Assembly (NCBI GenBank): GCA_024639405.1
Contig: JAHEIL010000004.1
Span: 1-64,000, forward strand
DNA from: Crocinitomicaceae bacterium
GTDB lineage: Bacteria; Bacteroidota; Bacteroidia; Flavobacteriales_D; Crocinitomicaceae
DNA: 64,000 bases
Direction: 5' to 3'
Both the position numbers and the translations under genes were made by a program. The first letter of the stretch is position 1; every line of letters starts with the position of its first letter. The notes under the pieces were generated by a model that was not told where the DNA came from, did no database searches, and saw only the letters and a program-made list of their open reading frames with translations. This document shows, in pieces, positions 29,232-38,745 of this stretch.

Positions 29232-30716
29232 TTATATTTTTTCTTTTACAAACTTAACACTTTCAGCAATCAAAGGTTGTAAGAAGGTATCATTTTTAAC
29301 AAATGTTACCACTTTTCTATAATTCGAATACATTTTCTCAAGTCTTTCACTTGTTTTTAATGGACGTCGAAATTCAAACGCTTGCGCAGCATTCAACAAT
29401 TCAATTCCTTGAATGGTATAACAATTCTGAATGATTCGATACAATTTAGTCGCAGCATTCGCTCCCATACTTACATGATCTTCTTGCCCATTACTTGAGT
29501 CGATCGAATCGATTGAAGCTGGCGTACACAATTGTTTGTTTTGACTAACAATTGAAGCAGCCGTATATTGAGGAATCATAAAACCAGAATTTAAGCCAGG
29601 GTTTGCGACTAAAAAAGCTGGTAAATTACGTGTACCTGAAATCAATTTATACACACGTCGCTCTGAAATACTTCCCATCTCTGCTAGTGCAATCGCTAAA
29701 AAGTCCATCGATATCGCTAAAGGTTGACCGTGAAAGTTTCCTGCAGAAACAACATCGTCTTCATCAGGAAAAACAGTTGGATTATCCGTTACCGCATTGA
29801 TTTCTCGTTCTACAATTTGCGAAACATAATCAATTGCGTCTTTAGAAGCTCCATGCACTTGAGGAATGCATCTGAAAGAATACGGATCCTGAACATGCGC
29901 TTTTTCTTGCGTCACCACTTCACTACCAGCTAATAAATCGCGAAAAATTGTTGCAGTTTCAATTTGACCTTTTTGGTTTCTTATTTCATTTACATTCGCT
30001 TGAAAAGGATTGATTCTACCATCATATCCTTCCAATGACAAAGCAGCTATTTGATTCCATTGTTGCCAGAGTTGAAGTGAATTTGCAACAGCATAACTTG
30101 CATATGCACTCATGAATTGTGTTCCATTCAACAAAGCTAAACCTTCTTTGGATTGCAATTGAATTGGTTCTAATGAAAAATGGGACAGTACAGACTTCGA
30201 GGTAACTTTTTCACCTTTAAAATAAACTTCACCTTCACCAATCAGTGGTAAACTCAAATGTGCTAATGGCGCCAAATCTCCTGAGGCCCCCAAACTACCT
30301 TGTTGGTAAACAACAGGTAGAATTTCATTGTTATAAAAGAAAATTAAACGTTCGACCGTTGCAACTTGCACACCTGAATTCCCATGCGATAATCCAATGA
30401 TTTTTAACAACAACATGCGTTTAACTAATTCAGCTGGTACTTCTTCACCTGTTCCACACGCATGCGAAACAACTAAATTATATTGTAACAAACCTAAATC
30501 TTCAAATGAAATTGCCGTATTGCACAACGAACCAAAGCCAGTATTTATTCCATAAATCAATTGGTCGTGATTGGCCATTTTATCATCTAAATATTGACGA
30601 CATTTTGCAATGGCAGCACGCGCTTCAGCACCTAATTCGATTGTTTTTGATGAAAGAAGTAAATCTTCTAATTCTTTCAATTCAATCCATTGATTATTAA
30701 TTTTATAACTACTCAT
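29232..30716 (-). CDS. hutH: Histidine ammonia-lyase
   Basis: The enzyme removes ammonia from L-histidine to give urocanate. The 494 residues contain GSLGASGDLAPLAHL, whose Ala144-Ser145-Gly146 forms the MIO cofactor, together with YGINTGFG (Tyr55) and GTQFMSAYASYA. The selectivity position reads Ser84-His85 (NLVVSHACG), as in histidine lyases and unlike the HL or FL pairs of tyrosine and phenylalanine lyases. No other hut genes flank it, so the rest of the pathway is elsewhere or absent. It lies in a minus-strand series between hisS and a small membrane protein. Confidence 0.92.
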   Translation of the reverse strand: MSSYKINNQWIELKELEDLLLSSKTIELGAEARAAIAKCRQYLDDKMANHDQLIYGINTGFGSLCNTAISFEDLGLLQYNLVVSHACGTGEEVPAELVKRMLLLKIIGLSHGNSGVQVATVERLIFFYNNEILPVVYQQGSLGASGDLAPLAHLSLPLIGEGEVYFKGEKVTSKSVLSHFSLEPIQLQSKEGLALLNGTQFMSAYASYAVANSLQLWQQWNQIAALSLEGYDGRINPFQANVNEIRNQKGQIETATIFRDLLAGSEVVTQEKAHVQDPYSFRCIPQVHGASKDAIDYVSQIVEREINAVTDNPTVFPDEDDVVSAGNFHGQPLAISMDFLAIALAEMGSISERRVYKLISGTRNLPAFLVANPGLNSGFMIPQYTAASIVSQNKQLCTPASIDSIDSSNGQEDHVSMGANAATKLYRIIQNCYTIQGIELLNAAQAFEFRRPLKTSERLEKMYSNYRKVVTFVKNDTFLQPLIAESVKFVKEKI

Positions 30717-30741
30717 ATTGAATGTGTAACTTTAATTTTTT

Positions 30742-32109
30742 TTATTTCAACTTTTCAATTAACTCAAATAAGCTAACTAATTCTTGATCACCAGTTTCTA
30801 GGTTTTTTAATAAAATTTGCTCTTTTTGTATTTCTTGCTCACCTATCATCGCAACAAACTGTACTTTTCGATCATTGGCATACTTCAATTGTTTTTGCAA
30901 TTTTGCATTTGAAGGATACAATTCACAAGCAATATTATTGGCACGAACTTCTTTCATTAATTGAAGGCAATGTGCTTGTTCGGATGAACCAAAATTCACA
31001 AATAACAAGGTCAATCCTTGGTCCGTTTCTTTTGGGAATAATTCCAATTCAGTCAATACATCGTAAATACGATCTGCTCCAAATGAAATTCCAACACCTG
31101 ACATACCACTCATTCCAAACAAGCCAGTTAAATCATCGTAGCGTCCACCCCCACAAATACTTCCCATTTTCACGCCGTTCGCTTTCACTTCAAAAATAGC
31201 ACCTGTGTAGTAATTCAATCCACGTGCTAGTGTAATATCAAATTCTAATTCAGCTTTTTGCAATCCAAGAACTGCAATTTGATCAAAAATAAATTTCAAT
31301 TCTTCAATTCCTTTTAAGCCAATTTCACTTGTTGCTAAAAAAGCTGATAGCTGTTCAATTTTTTCTTCTGTAGAACCCGTTATGTGAAACAAAGGCTCTA
31401 TTCGAGCGATAGCAGTTTCAGAAACACCTTTTTCAAGCAATTCTTTTACTACACCTTCAATTCCGATTTTATCTAATTTATCGATCGCAACTGTAATTGC
31501 GATTAATTTGTCTGCTTCACCACACACTTCAGCAATACCCGTTAAAATTTTTCGGTTGTTTATTTTAATGGTGAAATCAGGTATGTGCAAATTCGACAAT
31601 ACCTCATCAAACAATTGCACCAATTCCAATTCATAGATCAACGAATCACTTCCAACAACATCTGCATCGCATTGAAAAAACTCTTGGTAACGCCCGTGTT
31701 GCGGCCGATCAGCGCGCCAAACCGGTTGAATTTGATAGCGTTTAAATGGGAAAGACAATTCATGTTGGTGTTGCACAACGTAACGTGCAAAAGGAACTGT
31801 TAAATCATAACGTAACGCTTTTTCAGCCAACGAATTAGCAAAACGTGGAAGATTCTCTTCGGTTAAAGCGTTAATGTCAGCTTTTTTCAATTTATCACCA
31901 GAATTTAAAATTCTAAAAATCAAGCGATCACCTTCTTCCCCATATTTCCCCATTAAAGTAGATGACAACTCAAAAGAAGGCGTTTCAATTGGAGCAAATC
32001 CATATTTTTTAAACGCAGTTTTAATGGTGTCGAAAAGATAGCTTCTTCTAGCTACTTCAATCGGTAAAAAATCTCTTGTTCCTTTTGGAATCGATGGTTT
32101 TTGAGCCAT
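30742..32109 (-). CDS. hisS: Histidyl-tRNA synthetase
   Basis: This class II synthetase charges tRNA-His. The 455 residues begin with the family motif [10 protein letters not shown] and include motif 2 [32 protein letters not shown]. The histidine-binding loops are ARGLNYYTG and [11 protein letters not shown], with motif 3 [11 protein letters not shown]. The C-terminal anticodon-binding domain contains [22 protein letters not shown]. Length is normal. It is placed 25 bp upstream of hutH, so both genes for histidine use are adjacent, perhaps by chance. Confidence 0.97.
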   Translation of the reverse strand: MAQKPSIPKGTRDFLPIEVARRSYLFDTIKTAFKKYGFAPIETPSFELSSTLMGKYGEEGDRLIFRILNSGDKLKKADINALTEENLPRFANSLAEKALRYDLTVPFARYVVQHQHELSFPFKRYQIQPVWRADRPQHGRYQEFFQCDADVVGSDSLIYELELVQLFDEVLSNLHIPDFTIKINNRKILTGIAEVCGEADKLIAITVAIDKLDKIGIEGVVKELLEKGVSETAIARIEPLFHITGSTEEKIEQLSAFLATSEIGLKGIEELKFIFDQIAVLGLQKAELEFDITLARGLNYYTGAIFEVKANGVKMGSICGGGRYDDLTGLFGMSGMSGVGISFGADRIYDVLTELELFPKETDQGLTLLFVNFGSSEQAHCLQLMKEVRANNIACELYPSNAKLQKQLKYANDRKVQFVAMIGEQEIQKEQILLKNLETGDQELVSLFELIEKLK

Positions 32110-32155
32110 GTATAGTATTATTTATTACAAAGATAATTCGATTTTTTGAATTGAA

Positions 32156-32184
32156 TTGTAACTGCAATAAATTCAGTATTTTTG
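32156..32184 (+). promoter_or_regulatory. Promoter of the slyD-like gene
   Basis: TTG at 32156-32158 and a TATTTTTG -7 box at 32177-32184 are 18 bases apart, close to the Bacteroidota optimum. Transcription should begin near 32190, giving an 18-base leader. Confidence 0.6.
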
Positions 32185-32207
32185 CACCCTATTTAAAAAA
32201 AATCGAC

Positions 32208-32714
32208 ATGACAATTCAAGCAAACATGGTAGTTTCGTTGAACTACAAACTATCGAATCACACTACAGGTGAAAAAATTGAAGAAACAACTCCAGAACAT
32301 CCGATGGTGTTTTTATACGGCGTTGGAGGCGTTATTCCTCAATTTGAAGAAAATATTGCTGGTAAAAAAGTAGGTGATACATTTGCTTTCCACATTGAAG
32401 CTGCAATGGCATATGGAACACCAGACGAAAATCAAGTAGCTGAGATTCCAGTGAATGTATTTCACGATGAAGATGGAAAATTTGATACAGAATACTTTAC
32501 AGTAGGTGCATTAATTCCAATGTCAGATAGCGAAGGGAATCAATTACGTGGAACAATCAAAGCGATCAATGACGAAATCGTTCACATGGATTTCAATCAT
32601 CCATTGGCAGGTGTAGACTTACATTTCGAAGGAAGTATTGCTGCTATTCGCCCTGCAACACAAGATGAAATCGACCATGGACACGTTCATGGTGAAGGTG
32701 GTCACCAACACTAA
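32208..32714 (+). CDS. slyD: SlyD-type FKBP peptidyl-prolyl isomerase
   Basis: The start at 32208 gives 168 residues; longer in-frame starts overlap the promoter and the hisS start. The FKBP half contains YGVGGVIPQFEENIAGKKVGDTFAFHI, and the inserted chaperone flap runs through about residues 70-130. The C-terminal tail DHGHVHGEGGHQH is histidine-rich as in SlyD, where it binds nickel. SlyD speeds proline isomerisation and can supply Ni2+ to metalloenzymes. It is a single gene ended by a strong bidirectional terminator. Confidence 0.93.
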   Translation: MTIQANMVVSLNYKLSNHTTGEKIEETTPEHPMVFLYGVGGVIPQFEENIAGKKVGDTFAFHIEAAMAYGTPDENQVAEIPVNVFHDEDGKFDTEYFTVGALIPMSDSEGNQLRGTIKAINDEIVHMDFNHPLAGVDLHFEGSIAAIRPATQDEIDHGHVHGEGGHQH

Positions 32715-32720
32715 TTATTG

Positions 32721-32768
32721 AATTGATTAAAAAAAAGAAGAGAAACCTCTTCTTTTTTTTAATCAATT
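32721..32768. terminator. Bidirectional terminator, 22-bp perfect stem
   Basis: Two perfect 22-base inverted arms (32721-32742 and 32747-32768) enclose the loop AAAC, with A and T runs on both sides. It serves the slyD-like gene on the plus strand. Its right arm contains the stop and last codons of the convergent minus-strand gene. Confidence 0.9.
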
Positions 32769-33094
32769 TTCTCAGCACTTAATCCTGACTTTTCTAAATC
32801 GAATACAGTTGAACCTATTTCAAGTGTAAACCAAGTTAAAAACAAGTCCAATGTTCTGTTTTCTGGCCAATCTTCTTCTGTATCGGTAATCATTGAAAGC
32901 TCATTTTTGAAAATTTCTTTAAAATTTTGCTCAATTAACGGCTCAATTTCAAAGAAATCCTCCGTAATTAAATAGACATTTGGTTCCACCTCATCTTCTT
33001 CTGAGAAAACGACATCATCTTCAAATTGATTGGCCCAATCCCAAAACGCTTGTTTGGGTGCAACTGTTATAAAACCTCTATTAACTATTTTCAT
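32759..33094 (-). CDS. Small acidic protein of unknown function
   Basis: The 111 residues are strongly acidic and soluble, with FITVAPKQAFWDWANQFEDDVVFSEEDEVEPNVYLITEDFFEIEPLIEQNF and EEDWPENRTLDLFLTWFTLEIGSTVFDL. The WDWAN and EEDWP...F.WF patterns recur in conserved hypothetical proteins of Bacteroidota, which supports a real gene, but I know of no function. The stop codon is inside the stem of the shared terminator. The start is 4 bases after the end of the lipoprotein gene, so they form an operon with the threonine aldolase gene. Confidence 0.75.
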   Translation of the reverse strand: MKIVNRGFITVAPKQAFWDWANQFEDDVVFSEEDEVEPNVYLITEDFFEIEPLIEQNFKEIFKNELSMITDTEEDWPENRTLDLFLTWFTLEIGSTVFDLEKSGLSAEKID

Positions 33095-33098
33095 ATTG

Positions 33099-33713
33099 CT
33101 ATTTTTTGATTGGAATTAAAACACGATTCTTCATCGAATTCCAAGACGTTTTTTTATGGTGTTGATCAATAATGAATTTCCAATTTGAAGAATGGGTTAA
33201 GGTATCAAAATAGGTGAACCATTGCTTCGTTTTTACTTGCTCTTTTGAAGTAATATAGGTTAAAGAAGTATCATTTACTAGAATTACACAATTGTCTTTT
33301 TGCAGCGCACGTTTTTGACCAATTGAAATAGATTTACATGGTTCTCCAAAACAATCCAACCAGTTGTAAAATGCGTTATAAGTTGCCATTGAATCCTTAA
33401 AAACCCATTGTGTAAATAACGTTTCATTGGTGGAATTATACAATTTAAATTTGAAACTTTTTTTCGGTGTAAAACGATCGTTAAAGAACAACGAATCAAC
33501 TGAAACAATCGAATCTATTTTGAATCCAACCCATTGTGCTGCAAGTTGTGAAAAACCAATCAATTCTTTTTTTTCTTTATTATTAGTTGTTTGCTTACTT
33601 GTATTTTTTGCTTTTGGAGCAATGTCCTCCATTTTCAATACTTTTTCTGTTGCAGTGTCACTACAACCTTGTATAAGTAGAATTAACAACAAATAAAAAC
33701 TTATTTTTTTCAT
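33099..33713 (-). CDS. Putative lipoprotein of unknown function
   Basis: The 204 residues begin with a lipoprotein signal (MKKISFYLLLILLIQGCSDT, lipid cysteine at 17). A charged linker and then a compact domain follow, with FNDRFTPKKSFKFKLYNSTNETLFTQWVFKDSMATYNAFYNWLDCFGEPC. I do not recognise the domain. It overlaps the end of the threonine aldolase gene by 4 bp (ATGA-type) and is followed 4 bp later by the small acidic protein gene, so it is the middle gene of three. Confidence 0.72.
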   Translation of the reverse strand: MKKISFYLLLILLIQGCSDTATEKVLKMEDIAPKAKNTSKQTTNNKEKKELIGFSQLAAQWVGFKIDSIVSVDSLFFNDRFTPKKSFKFKLYNSTNETLFTQWVFKDSMATYNAFYNWLDCFGEPCKSISIGQKRALQKDNCVILVNDTSLTYITSKEQVKTKQWFTYFDTLTHSSNWKFIIDQHHKKTSWNSMKNRVLIPIKK

Positions 33714-34732
33714 ATTGTTAGTGCTTTTAATACTTCTAACGTTTGATCCATTTGAGCATTCGAAATATCTAAATGTGTGACAAAACGCACCATTCCAGGT
33801 CCAAACGCCATAGCTAAAACTTTTTGCTCTTTCAATTTTCCAATAAGTAAATCACGCTTTGATGCATCTTTTAGCACAGCAACAACAATATTAGTTTGAA
33901 CAGGATAAACACGTTCAACCCAATTCAATTGCACTAAGCAACGTTCCAATTCAAGTGCATTTTGATGATCTATTTTCAATCGTTCAACGTTATTCTTCAA
34001 TGCAAACAATCCACCTGCAGCAATCATTCCAGCTTGTCGCATTCCACCACCAAACACTTTACGAACGCGGCGTGCTTTCTTAATAAAATCTTTTGTTCCA
34101 ATTAAAACAGATCCAACTGGAGCACCTAAACCTTTCGACAAACAAACTGAAATCGAATCGAAATTAGTTGCATAGGTTGCAGGATTAACACCTGTAGCGA
34201 CAATTGCATTCAACAAACGTGCGCCATCCAAATGCAAAGGCAATCCATTTTCTAACGCAAAATGACGAATTCTTTTAATTTCCTCGACATCGTATATCGC
34301 TCCTCCACCACGATTTGCAGTATCTTCTAAACTAATCAATTGTGTTTTAGGATAATGAACATCGTCAGGATTCATCCATTGGGCAATCGATTCTAAAGTT
34401 AATCTTCCGCGATCACCTTGCAATAAACGTACTGAAGCACCAGAATTTTTAGCAATCCCGCCGCCTTCGTATTTGTAGATATGACTTTCTTCGTGACAAA
34501 TAACCTCGCCTCCAGGCTGAACATGCACATTAATGGCGATTTGATTGGTTTGTGTTCCAGAACTACAAAACAAAGCCGCTTCTTTCCCAAAATAATTGGC
34601 TGCAAATTCTTCTAGTTCATTAACCGTTGGATCTTCTTGAAAAACATCGTCACCAACTGGAGCATTAAACATAAATTCACGCATTTCTTGCGAAGGCTTT
34701 GTAACAGTATCACTTCTAAAATCAATCATCAC
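33710..34732 (-). CDS. ltaE: Low-specificity L-threonine aldolase
   Basis: This PLP enzyme splits L-threonine or allo-threonine into glycine and acetaldehyde. The 340 residues begin with the family motif MIDFRSDTVTKPSQEMREFMFNAPVGDDVF. Cofactor contacts appear in FCSSGTQTNQIA and LHLDGARLLNA, and the Schiff-base lysine is Lys200 in SVCLSKGLGAPVGS. Family and length fit well. It heads a three-gene minus-strand operon. A second Met directly follows the first and either may be used. Confidence 0.93.
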   Translation of the reverse strand: MMIDFRSDTVTKPSQEMREFMFNAPVGDDVFQEDPTVNELEEFAANYFGKEAALFCSSGTQTNQIAINVHVQPGGEVICHEESHIYKYEGGGIAKNSGASVRLLQGDRGRLTLESIAQWMNPDDVHYPKTQLISLEDTANRGGGAIYDVEEIKRIRHFALENGLPLHLDGARLLNAIVATGVNPATYATNFDSISVCLSKGLGAPVGSVLIGTKDFIKKARRVRKVFGGGMRQAGMIAAGGLFALKNNVERLKIDHQNALELERCLVQLNWVERVYPVQTNIVVAVLKDASKRDLLIGKLKEQKVLAMAFGPGMVRFVTHLDISNAQMDQTLEVLKALTI

Positions 34733-34843
34733 AACTTTTTGAGGCTGAAATTAAGATTTTTAAGGCTTGTATCCAAATTTGAACACCTACAATATGTGGT
34801 GAACTTCTTGAAATTATTCTGCAAGAATTACTATTTTTAAACA

Positions 34844-35617
34844 ATGGAATATGCATTGTTGATTTTTACGATTTTAGTTGGGACTATCCTTACCTTTTTT
34901 TCTGGTTTTGGGTTAGGAACCTTGCTTTTACCTGTGTTTTGTTTGTTTTTTCCAATTGATGTTGCAGTTGGTGCTACTGGAATTGTTCACGGAATGAACT
35001 CGATTTTTAAATTTCTTTTTGTATACAAGAACATTCATTTTCCTACATTTTTGAGATTTTCGATCCCCGCTATTATTTTCGCAGTTATTGGTGGAATAAC
35101 GCTTAGTGCTATATCTGAACTTCCAATTGCTTGGTCATACATGTTTTTTAATAAAACAATTGATGTATCATACATACAATTGATCATTGGATGCATCATG
35201 TTGTTTTTTGCATGGATTGAATTGAGTCCAAAATTGAACCAATTAAAAATCCAACAAAAATGGCTGCCATTAGGAGGTGTATTGAGTGGTTTTTTTGGCG
35301 GGATTTCTGGACATCAAGGAGCATTGCGTGCAGCATTTCTTACTAAAGCTGGACTCACCAAAGAACAATTCATTGCCACATCAAATGCGAGTGCAGTAAT
35401 TATAGATCTTACTCGTTTAACTGTTTATTTTACAACAATTCCATTTGGACAATTAGCGCCACATGCAACATTAATTATAATCGGAATTTTTGTTGCTTTT
35501 ATTGGAACTACAATAGGAGCACGCTTGGTAAAGAAAGTTACCTTACAATGGATTCAACAATTTGTTGGAAGTTTATTGATTGTTTATGGGCTTGGTCTTA
35601 TCTTCGGACTAATTTAA
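34844..35617 (+). CDS. TauE/SafE family membrane transporter
   Basis: This 257-residue inner-membrane protein has about eight helices. The duplicated TauE/SafE half-motif is seen at FFSGFGLGTLLLPVFCLFFPIDVAVGATGIVH and again at LGGVLSGFFGGISGHQGALRAAFLTKAG. The family exports sulfite, sulfoacetate or related organic anions. No sulfur-metabolism gene is adjacent, so the substrate is open. It stands alone, with the M1 peptidase gene following 69 bp later under its own promoter. Confidence 0.9.
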   Translation: MEYALLIFTILVGTILTFFSGFGLGTLLLPVFCLFFPIDVAVGATGIVHGMNSIFKFLFVYKNIHFPTFLRFSIPAIIFAVIGGITLSAISELPIAWSYMFFNKTIDVSYIQLIIGCIMLFFAWIELSPKLNQLKIQQKWLPLGGVLSGFFGGISGHQGALRAAFLTKAGLTKEQFIATSNASAVIIDLTRLTVYFTTIPFGQLAPHATLIIIGIFVAFIGTTIGARLVKKVTLQWIQQFVGSLLIVYGLGLIFGLI

Positions 35618-35636
35618 TGGTTTCTTCTTTTTTTTA

Positions 35637-35666
35637 TTGTTTTTTAACTGAATAAAACTAAATTTG
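35637..35666 (+). promoter_or_regulatory. Promoter of the M1 peptidase gene
   Basis: TTG at 35637-35639 and a perfect TAAATTTG -7 box at 35659-35666 are exactly 19 bases apart. The ATG at 35687 leaves a leader of about 15 bases. Confidence 0.7.
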
Positions 35667-35686
35667 ACAAACACTAGAAAAATCAA

Positions 35687-37630
35687 ATGAGAGCTCTCCA
35701 CTTATTGTTTTTTTCAGTTTTTTCACTTCTAATGATTGCTTGCGAAACAGTAGTCAAAAAAAATGTGAGTCCAACTGAAATTATTGCAAAACAAACGGCC
35801 GACGACCATAGCTACGCCAATTGCAAGAAAATCCACACCAAGCATTTACACCTTGAATTAGACGTTAATTTTGAAAATCAAACGATTTATGGTGTCGCTC
35901 GTCACGAAATGATCAATAATGGAACTGACACGGCTATTTTTGACATTAAAGGACTTGAAATTCAAAAAATTACACTAGGACAAAAAGGCAACGAAAAAGA
36001 AGCCAGCTTTATGATTGGTAAATGGGACAAAGATTCCATTTTAGGCCAACCGTTACTTGTTACGATAAAACGAACAACACAATACATCAACATTTATTAC
36101 AAAACAACTGAATTAACCCAAGCAATTGATTGGTTAAGTCCATCACTAACAAGCGGGAAAGTTCATCCATTCATGTACACACAAGGTCAAGCGATTTTAA
36201 CCAGAACATGGATCCCCTTGCAAGATACACCAGCAAATAGAATTACTTATTCAGCAGATGTGAAAGTTCCAACTGATTTAATGGCTGTGATGTCTGCAAA
36301 AAACCCACATCACAAAACAAAAGATGGCATCTATCATTTTGAAATGAAACAAGCCATTCCATGCTACTTAATTGCATTAGCAGTTGGAGATTTGTCGTAT
36401 CGCAAATTAGGCGTTAATTCAGGTATTTATGCTGAGCCACAATTGTTAGCTAAAGCGAGTTATGAATTTGCTGATTTACCCAATATGATTACGACTGCTG
36501 AAAATCTATATGGCCCTTATAAATGGGAACAATATGATTTATTGATGCTTCCTTACTCGTTTCCTTATGGAGGAATGGAAAATCCAAGGCTAACATTTGT
36601 GAATCCAACCTTGTTAGTTGGTGATCGAAGCTTGGTATCCGTTGTTGCACATGAATTAGCGCATTCTTGGTCAGGTAATTTGGTTACCAATTCTTCTTGG
36701 GATGATTTCTGGTTAAACGAAGGATTTACAGTTTACTTTGAAAACCGAATCATGGAACAATTGTATTCCAAAGAAATTGCGGATATGTTAGCACTTATAG
36801 AATTTCAAGAATTAGAATCTACCATTTCTGACATGAACAAAAGTGAACATCCAGAAGATTCTCGTTTAAAATTAAACTTGGCTAACCGAGATCCTGAAGA
36901 CGGATTAACTGATATTGCGTATGTAAAGGGTGCGTTCTTTTTAAAAACAATCGAACAAAAAGTTGGAAGAAAACGTTTCGACCAATTTTTAAAAAATTAC
37001 TTTCAACATTTCGCTTTCAAAACGTTAAATACCGAACAATTCACTACTTTTTTAACGACTGAATTATTGCAACCAAATAAGCTAACCTTTAATACTTCAG
37101 AATGGTTGTATCAAAAAGGATTGCCTAAAAACTGTATTCGTTTGCATTCCCCAAGATTTGAAAAAATAACCCAATTAGCGCGCAATTTTGCTGCTGGTGA
37201 AAATATTTTTAAGAAAAAAGTTACATGGATAAAAATCAAAGGAAAACGAAGAAAGAAAAAACAAGTTTACCAATTAAAACGCTCTGATTTTATTGCTCAG
37301 GAATGGCAAGTATTTATTCGTCAATTACATGAGAAAATGCCTGTTGAACAATTGAAACGTCTTGATCAAGAATTGAACTTTAAAAATTGGGGTAATGCTG
37401 AAATCATGGAAGAGTGGTTTGTTTTAGGTATACATTCAGGATACAAAGCAGTATTTCCTGCAATGGAGAAATTCATTACCAAAGTCGGTCGACGCAAATT
37501 CTTGATTCCGATTTATACTACTTTAGCAGAACAATCCTCTACTAAAAAATGGGCTTTAGGTGTTTATAAAAAAGCTAAAATCAATTATCATCCAATTACT
37601 CAAAGAAGTATAGAAGCTTTGATTTATTAA
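35687..37630 (+). CDS. M1 family metallopeptidase, leukotriene A4 hydrolase-like lipoprotein
   Basis: The 647 residues begin with a lipoprotein signal (lipid Cys19 in SLLMIACE), so the enzyme is probably anchored in a membrane facing the periplasm. Substrate and catalytic motifs are GGMEN (295-299) and the zinc site HELAHSW (His322, Glu323, His326) with Glu345 in WLNEGFTVYFE. The helical C-terminal domain ends in KKWALGVYKKAKINYHPITQRSIE, as in leukotriene A4 hydrolase relatives. It should act as an aminopeptidase on short peptides. A basic insert (KGKRRKKKQ) near residue 520 is unusual. Confidence 0.94.
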   Translation: MRALHLLFFSVFSLLMIACETVVKKNVSPTEIIAKQTADDHSYANCKKIHTKHLHLELDVNFENQTIYGVARHEMINNGTDTAIFDIKGLEIQKITLGQKGNEKEASFMIGKWDKDSILGQPLLVTIKRTTQYINIYYKTTELTQAIDWLSPSLTSGKVHPFMYTQGQAILTRTWIPLQDTPANRITYSADVKVPTDLMAVMSAKNPHHKTKDGIYHFEMKQAIPCYLIALAVGDLSYRKLGVNSGIYAEPQLLAKASYEFADLPNMITTAENLYGPYKWEQYDLLMLPYSFPYGGMENPRLTFVNPTLLVGDRSLVSVVAHELAHSWSGNLVTNSSWDDFWLNEGFTVYFENRIMEQLYSKEIADMLALIEFQELESTISDMNKSEHPEDSRLKLNLANRDPEDGLTDIAYVKGAFFLKTIEQKVGRKRFDQFLKNYFQHFAFKTLNTEQFTTFLTTELLQPNKLTFNTSEWLYQKGLPKNCIRLHSPRFEKITQLARNFAAGENIFKKKVTWIKIKGKRRKKKQVYQLKRSDFIAQEWQVFIRQLHEKMPVEQLKRLDQELNFKNWGNAEIMEEWFVLGIHSGYKAVFPAMEKFITKVGRRKFLIPIYTTLAEQSSTKKWALGVYKKAKINYHPITQRSIEALIY

Positions 37631-37681
37631 TCCGACACAACTATTTTATAAAAATTTCGTTTTTGAGTAAACGCAACACTG

Positions 37682-38680
37682 ATGGCTTTTAAAATTGCAG
37701 AACCTTGTCACGAAGATTGGTCAAAAATGACCAGTACAGAAAAAGGTGCTTTTTGCCAAAAATGTGCCTTAGAAGTAGTTGATTTTACAGGTAAATCTCC
37801 TTTTGAAATTAAAGAATTACTTATTCAAGAAGTTGCTAATAAACAACGTACTTGTGGACGGATTACAAATTACCAATTAGACCAACTTAATGATGATTTC
37901 TTTCACTGGAAAAACGACAGTGAGCGTTTTCGTGCTATTTGGGTCTTTTCGTTGATAGCTGTTTTTGGTTTGGGACTTTTTAGCTGTCAAAACACCTTAT
38001 CTAAAGAACTTGTAACGCAGTTAAACACCGAAACAGCGGTGCTATTAGCCCAAGATTCTCTACATTTAGACAGTTTGAATTCTCCAGAAAAATCAGATTC
38101 TATAACGCTTGCAACTGAAATATTGCCATTTACCATAAATCCCTATCGCCCAGAAATCTATTACCAAGGAATTATGCCCTATTACAATTGGGATTTTAAA
38201 TTACCTGTTATAGACTGTTACAATATCAACTTAGGACCAATTGTTCAAACAGGTCAATTTGGAATAGATACCGTTGCAATTACACATTTAAAAGAGAAAA
38301 AAATCAATTCAAAAAAATTAGATTTCACAAACAGTAAAACACATGAAAAACATCATTCAAACCGACATAAACAAACAAAAACTACTAAAACCACAACAAT
38401 AGAAGGCGTTTTAGATTCAGGTTTTAAGTATTTTGATGCGTTTATCTCTCCAAATCCTGCATCTATTGAAAGCAAGTTGTATTTAACAGTTCACAAAGCG
38501 CTAACCATTCAAATCGATTTGTATTTAGAAAATGAACCTACTGTTCACCGAACGGCTAACTCCTATTTTGAAGCAGGAAATTTTGAAATTGAATTAAAAC
38601 TACACTTGTTAGTAAAAGGCACACATCAGCTTCTATTGCAAGCGAAGGAACAAGTTTCAGTATTGTCATTTGTTGTTTGA
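37682..38680 (+). CDS. Bacteroidota protein with N-terminal Cys-rich PCHEDW domain and one membrane helix
   Basis: The 332 residues start with FKIAEPCHEDWSKMTSTEKGAFCQKCALEVVDFTGKSPFEIKELL and later CGRITNYQLD. This conserved four-cysteine module (CHEDW...FCxxC...CGR) is found in many Flavobacteriia proteins of unknown function and may bind metal. One membrane helix follows near residues 81-101 (IWVFSLIAVFGLGLFSC). The rest is a low-complexity stretch, a Lys/His/Thr-rich linker and a C-terminal beta domain (YFDAFISPNPASIESKLYLTVHKAL) resembling a sorting-tail-like Ig fold. The function is unknown. Confidence 0.75.
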   Translation: MAFKIAEPCHEDWSKMTSTEKGAFCQKCALEVVDFTGKSPFEIKELLIQEVANKQRTCGRITNYQLDQLNDDFFHWKNDSERFRAIWVFSLIAVFGLGLFSCQNTLSKELVTQLNTETAVLLAQDSLHLDSLNSPEKSDSITLATEILPFTINPYRPEIYYQGIMPYYNWDFKLPVIDCYNINLGPIVQTGQFGIDTVAITHLKEKKINSKKLDFTNSKTHEKHHSNRHKQTKTTKTTTIEGVLDSGFKYFDAFISPNPASIESKLYLTVHKALTIQIDLYLENEPTVHRTANSYFEAGNFEIELKLHLLVKGTHQLLLQAKEQVSVLSFVV

Positions 38681-38693
38681 TTTTAAAAATTAA

Positions 38694-38726
38694 GACAAAA
38701 AAAAATCCCACCAAATGGCAGGATTT
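38694..38726 (-). terminator. Terminator after valS
   Basis: On the minus strand AAATCC / GGATTT flanks a small inner stem and is followed by a long T run. It lies 20 bases beyond the valS stop. Confidence 0.75.
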
Positions 38727-38745
38727 AATTTTAACAAGAAACAGC

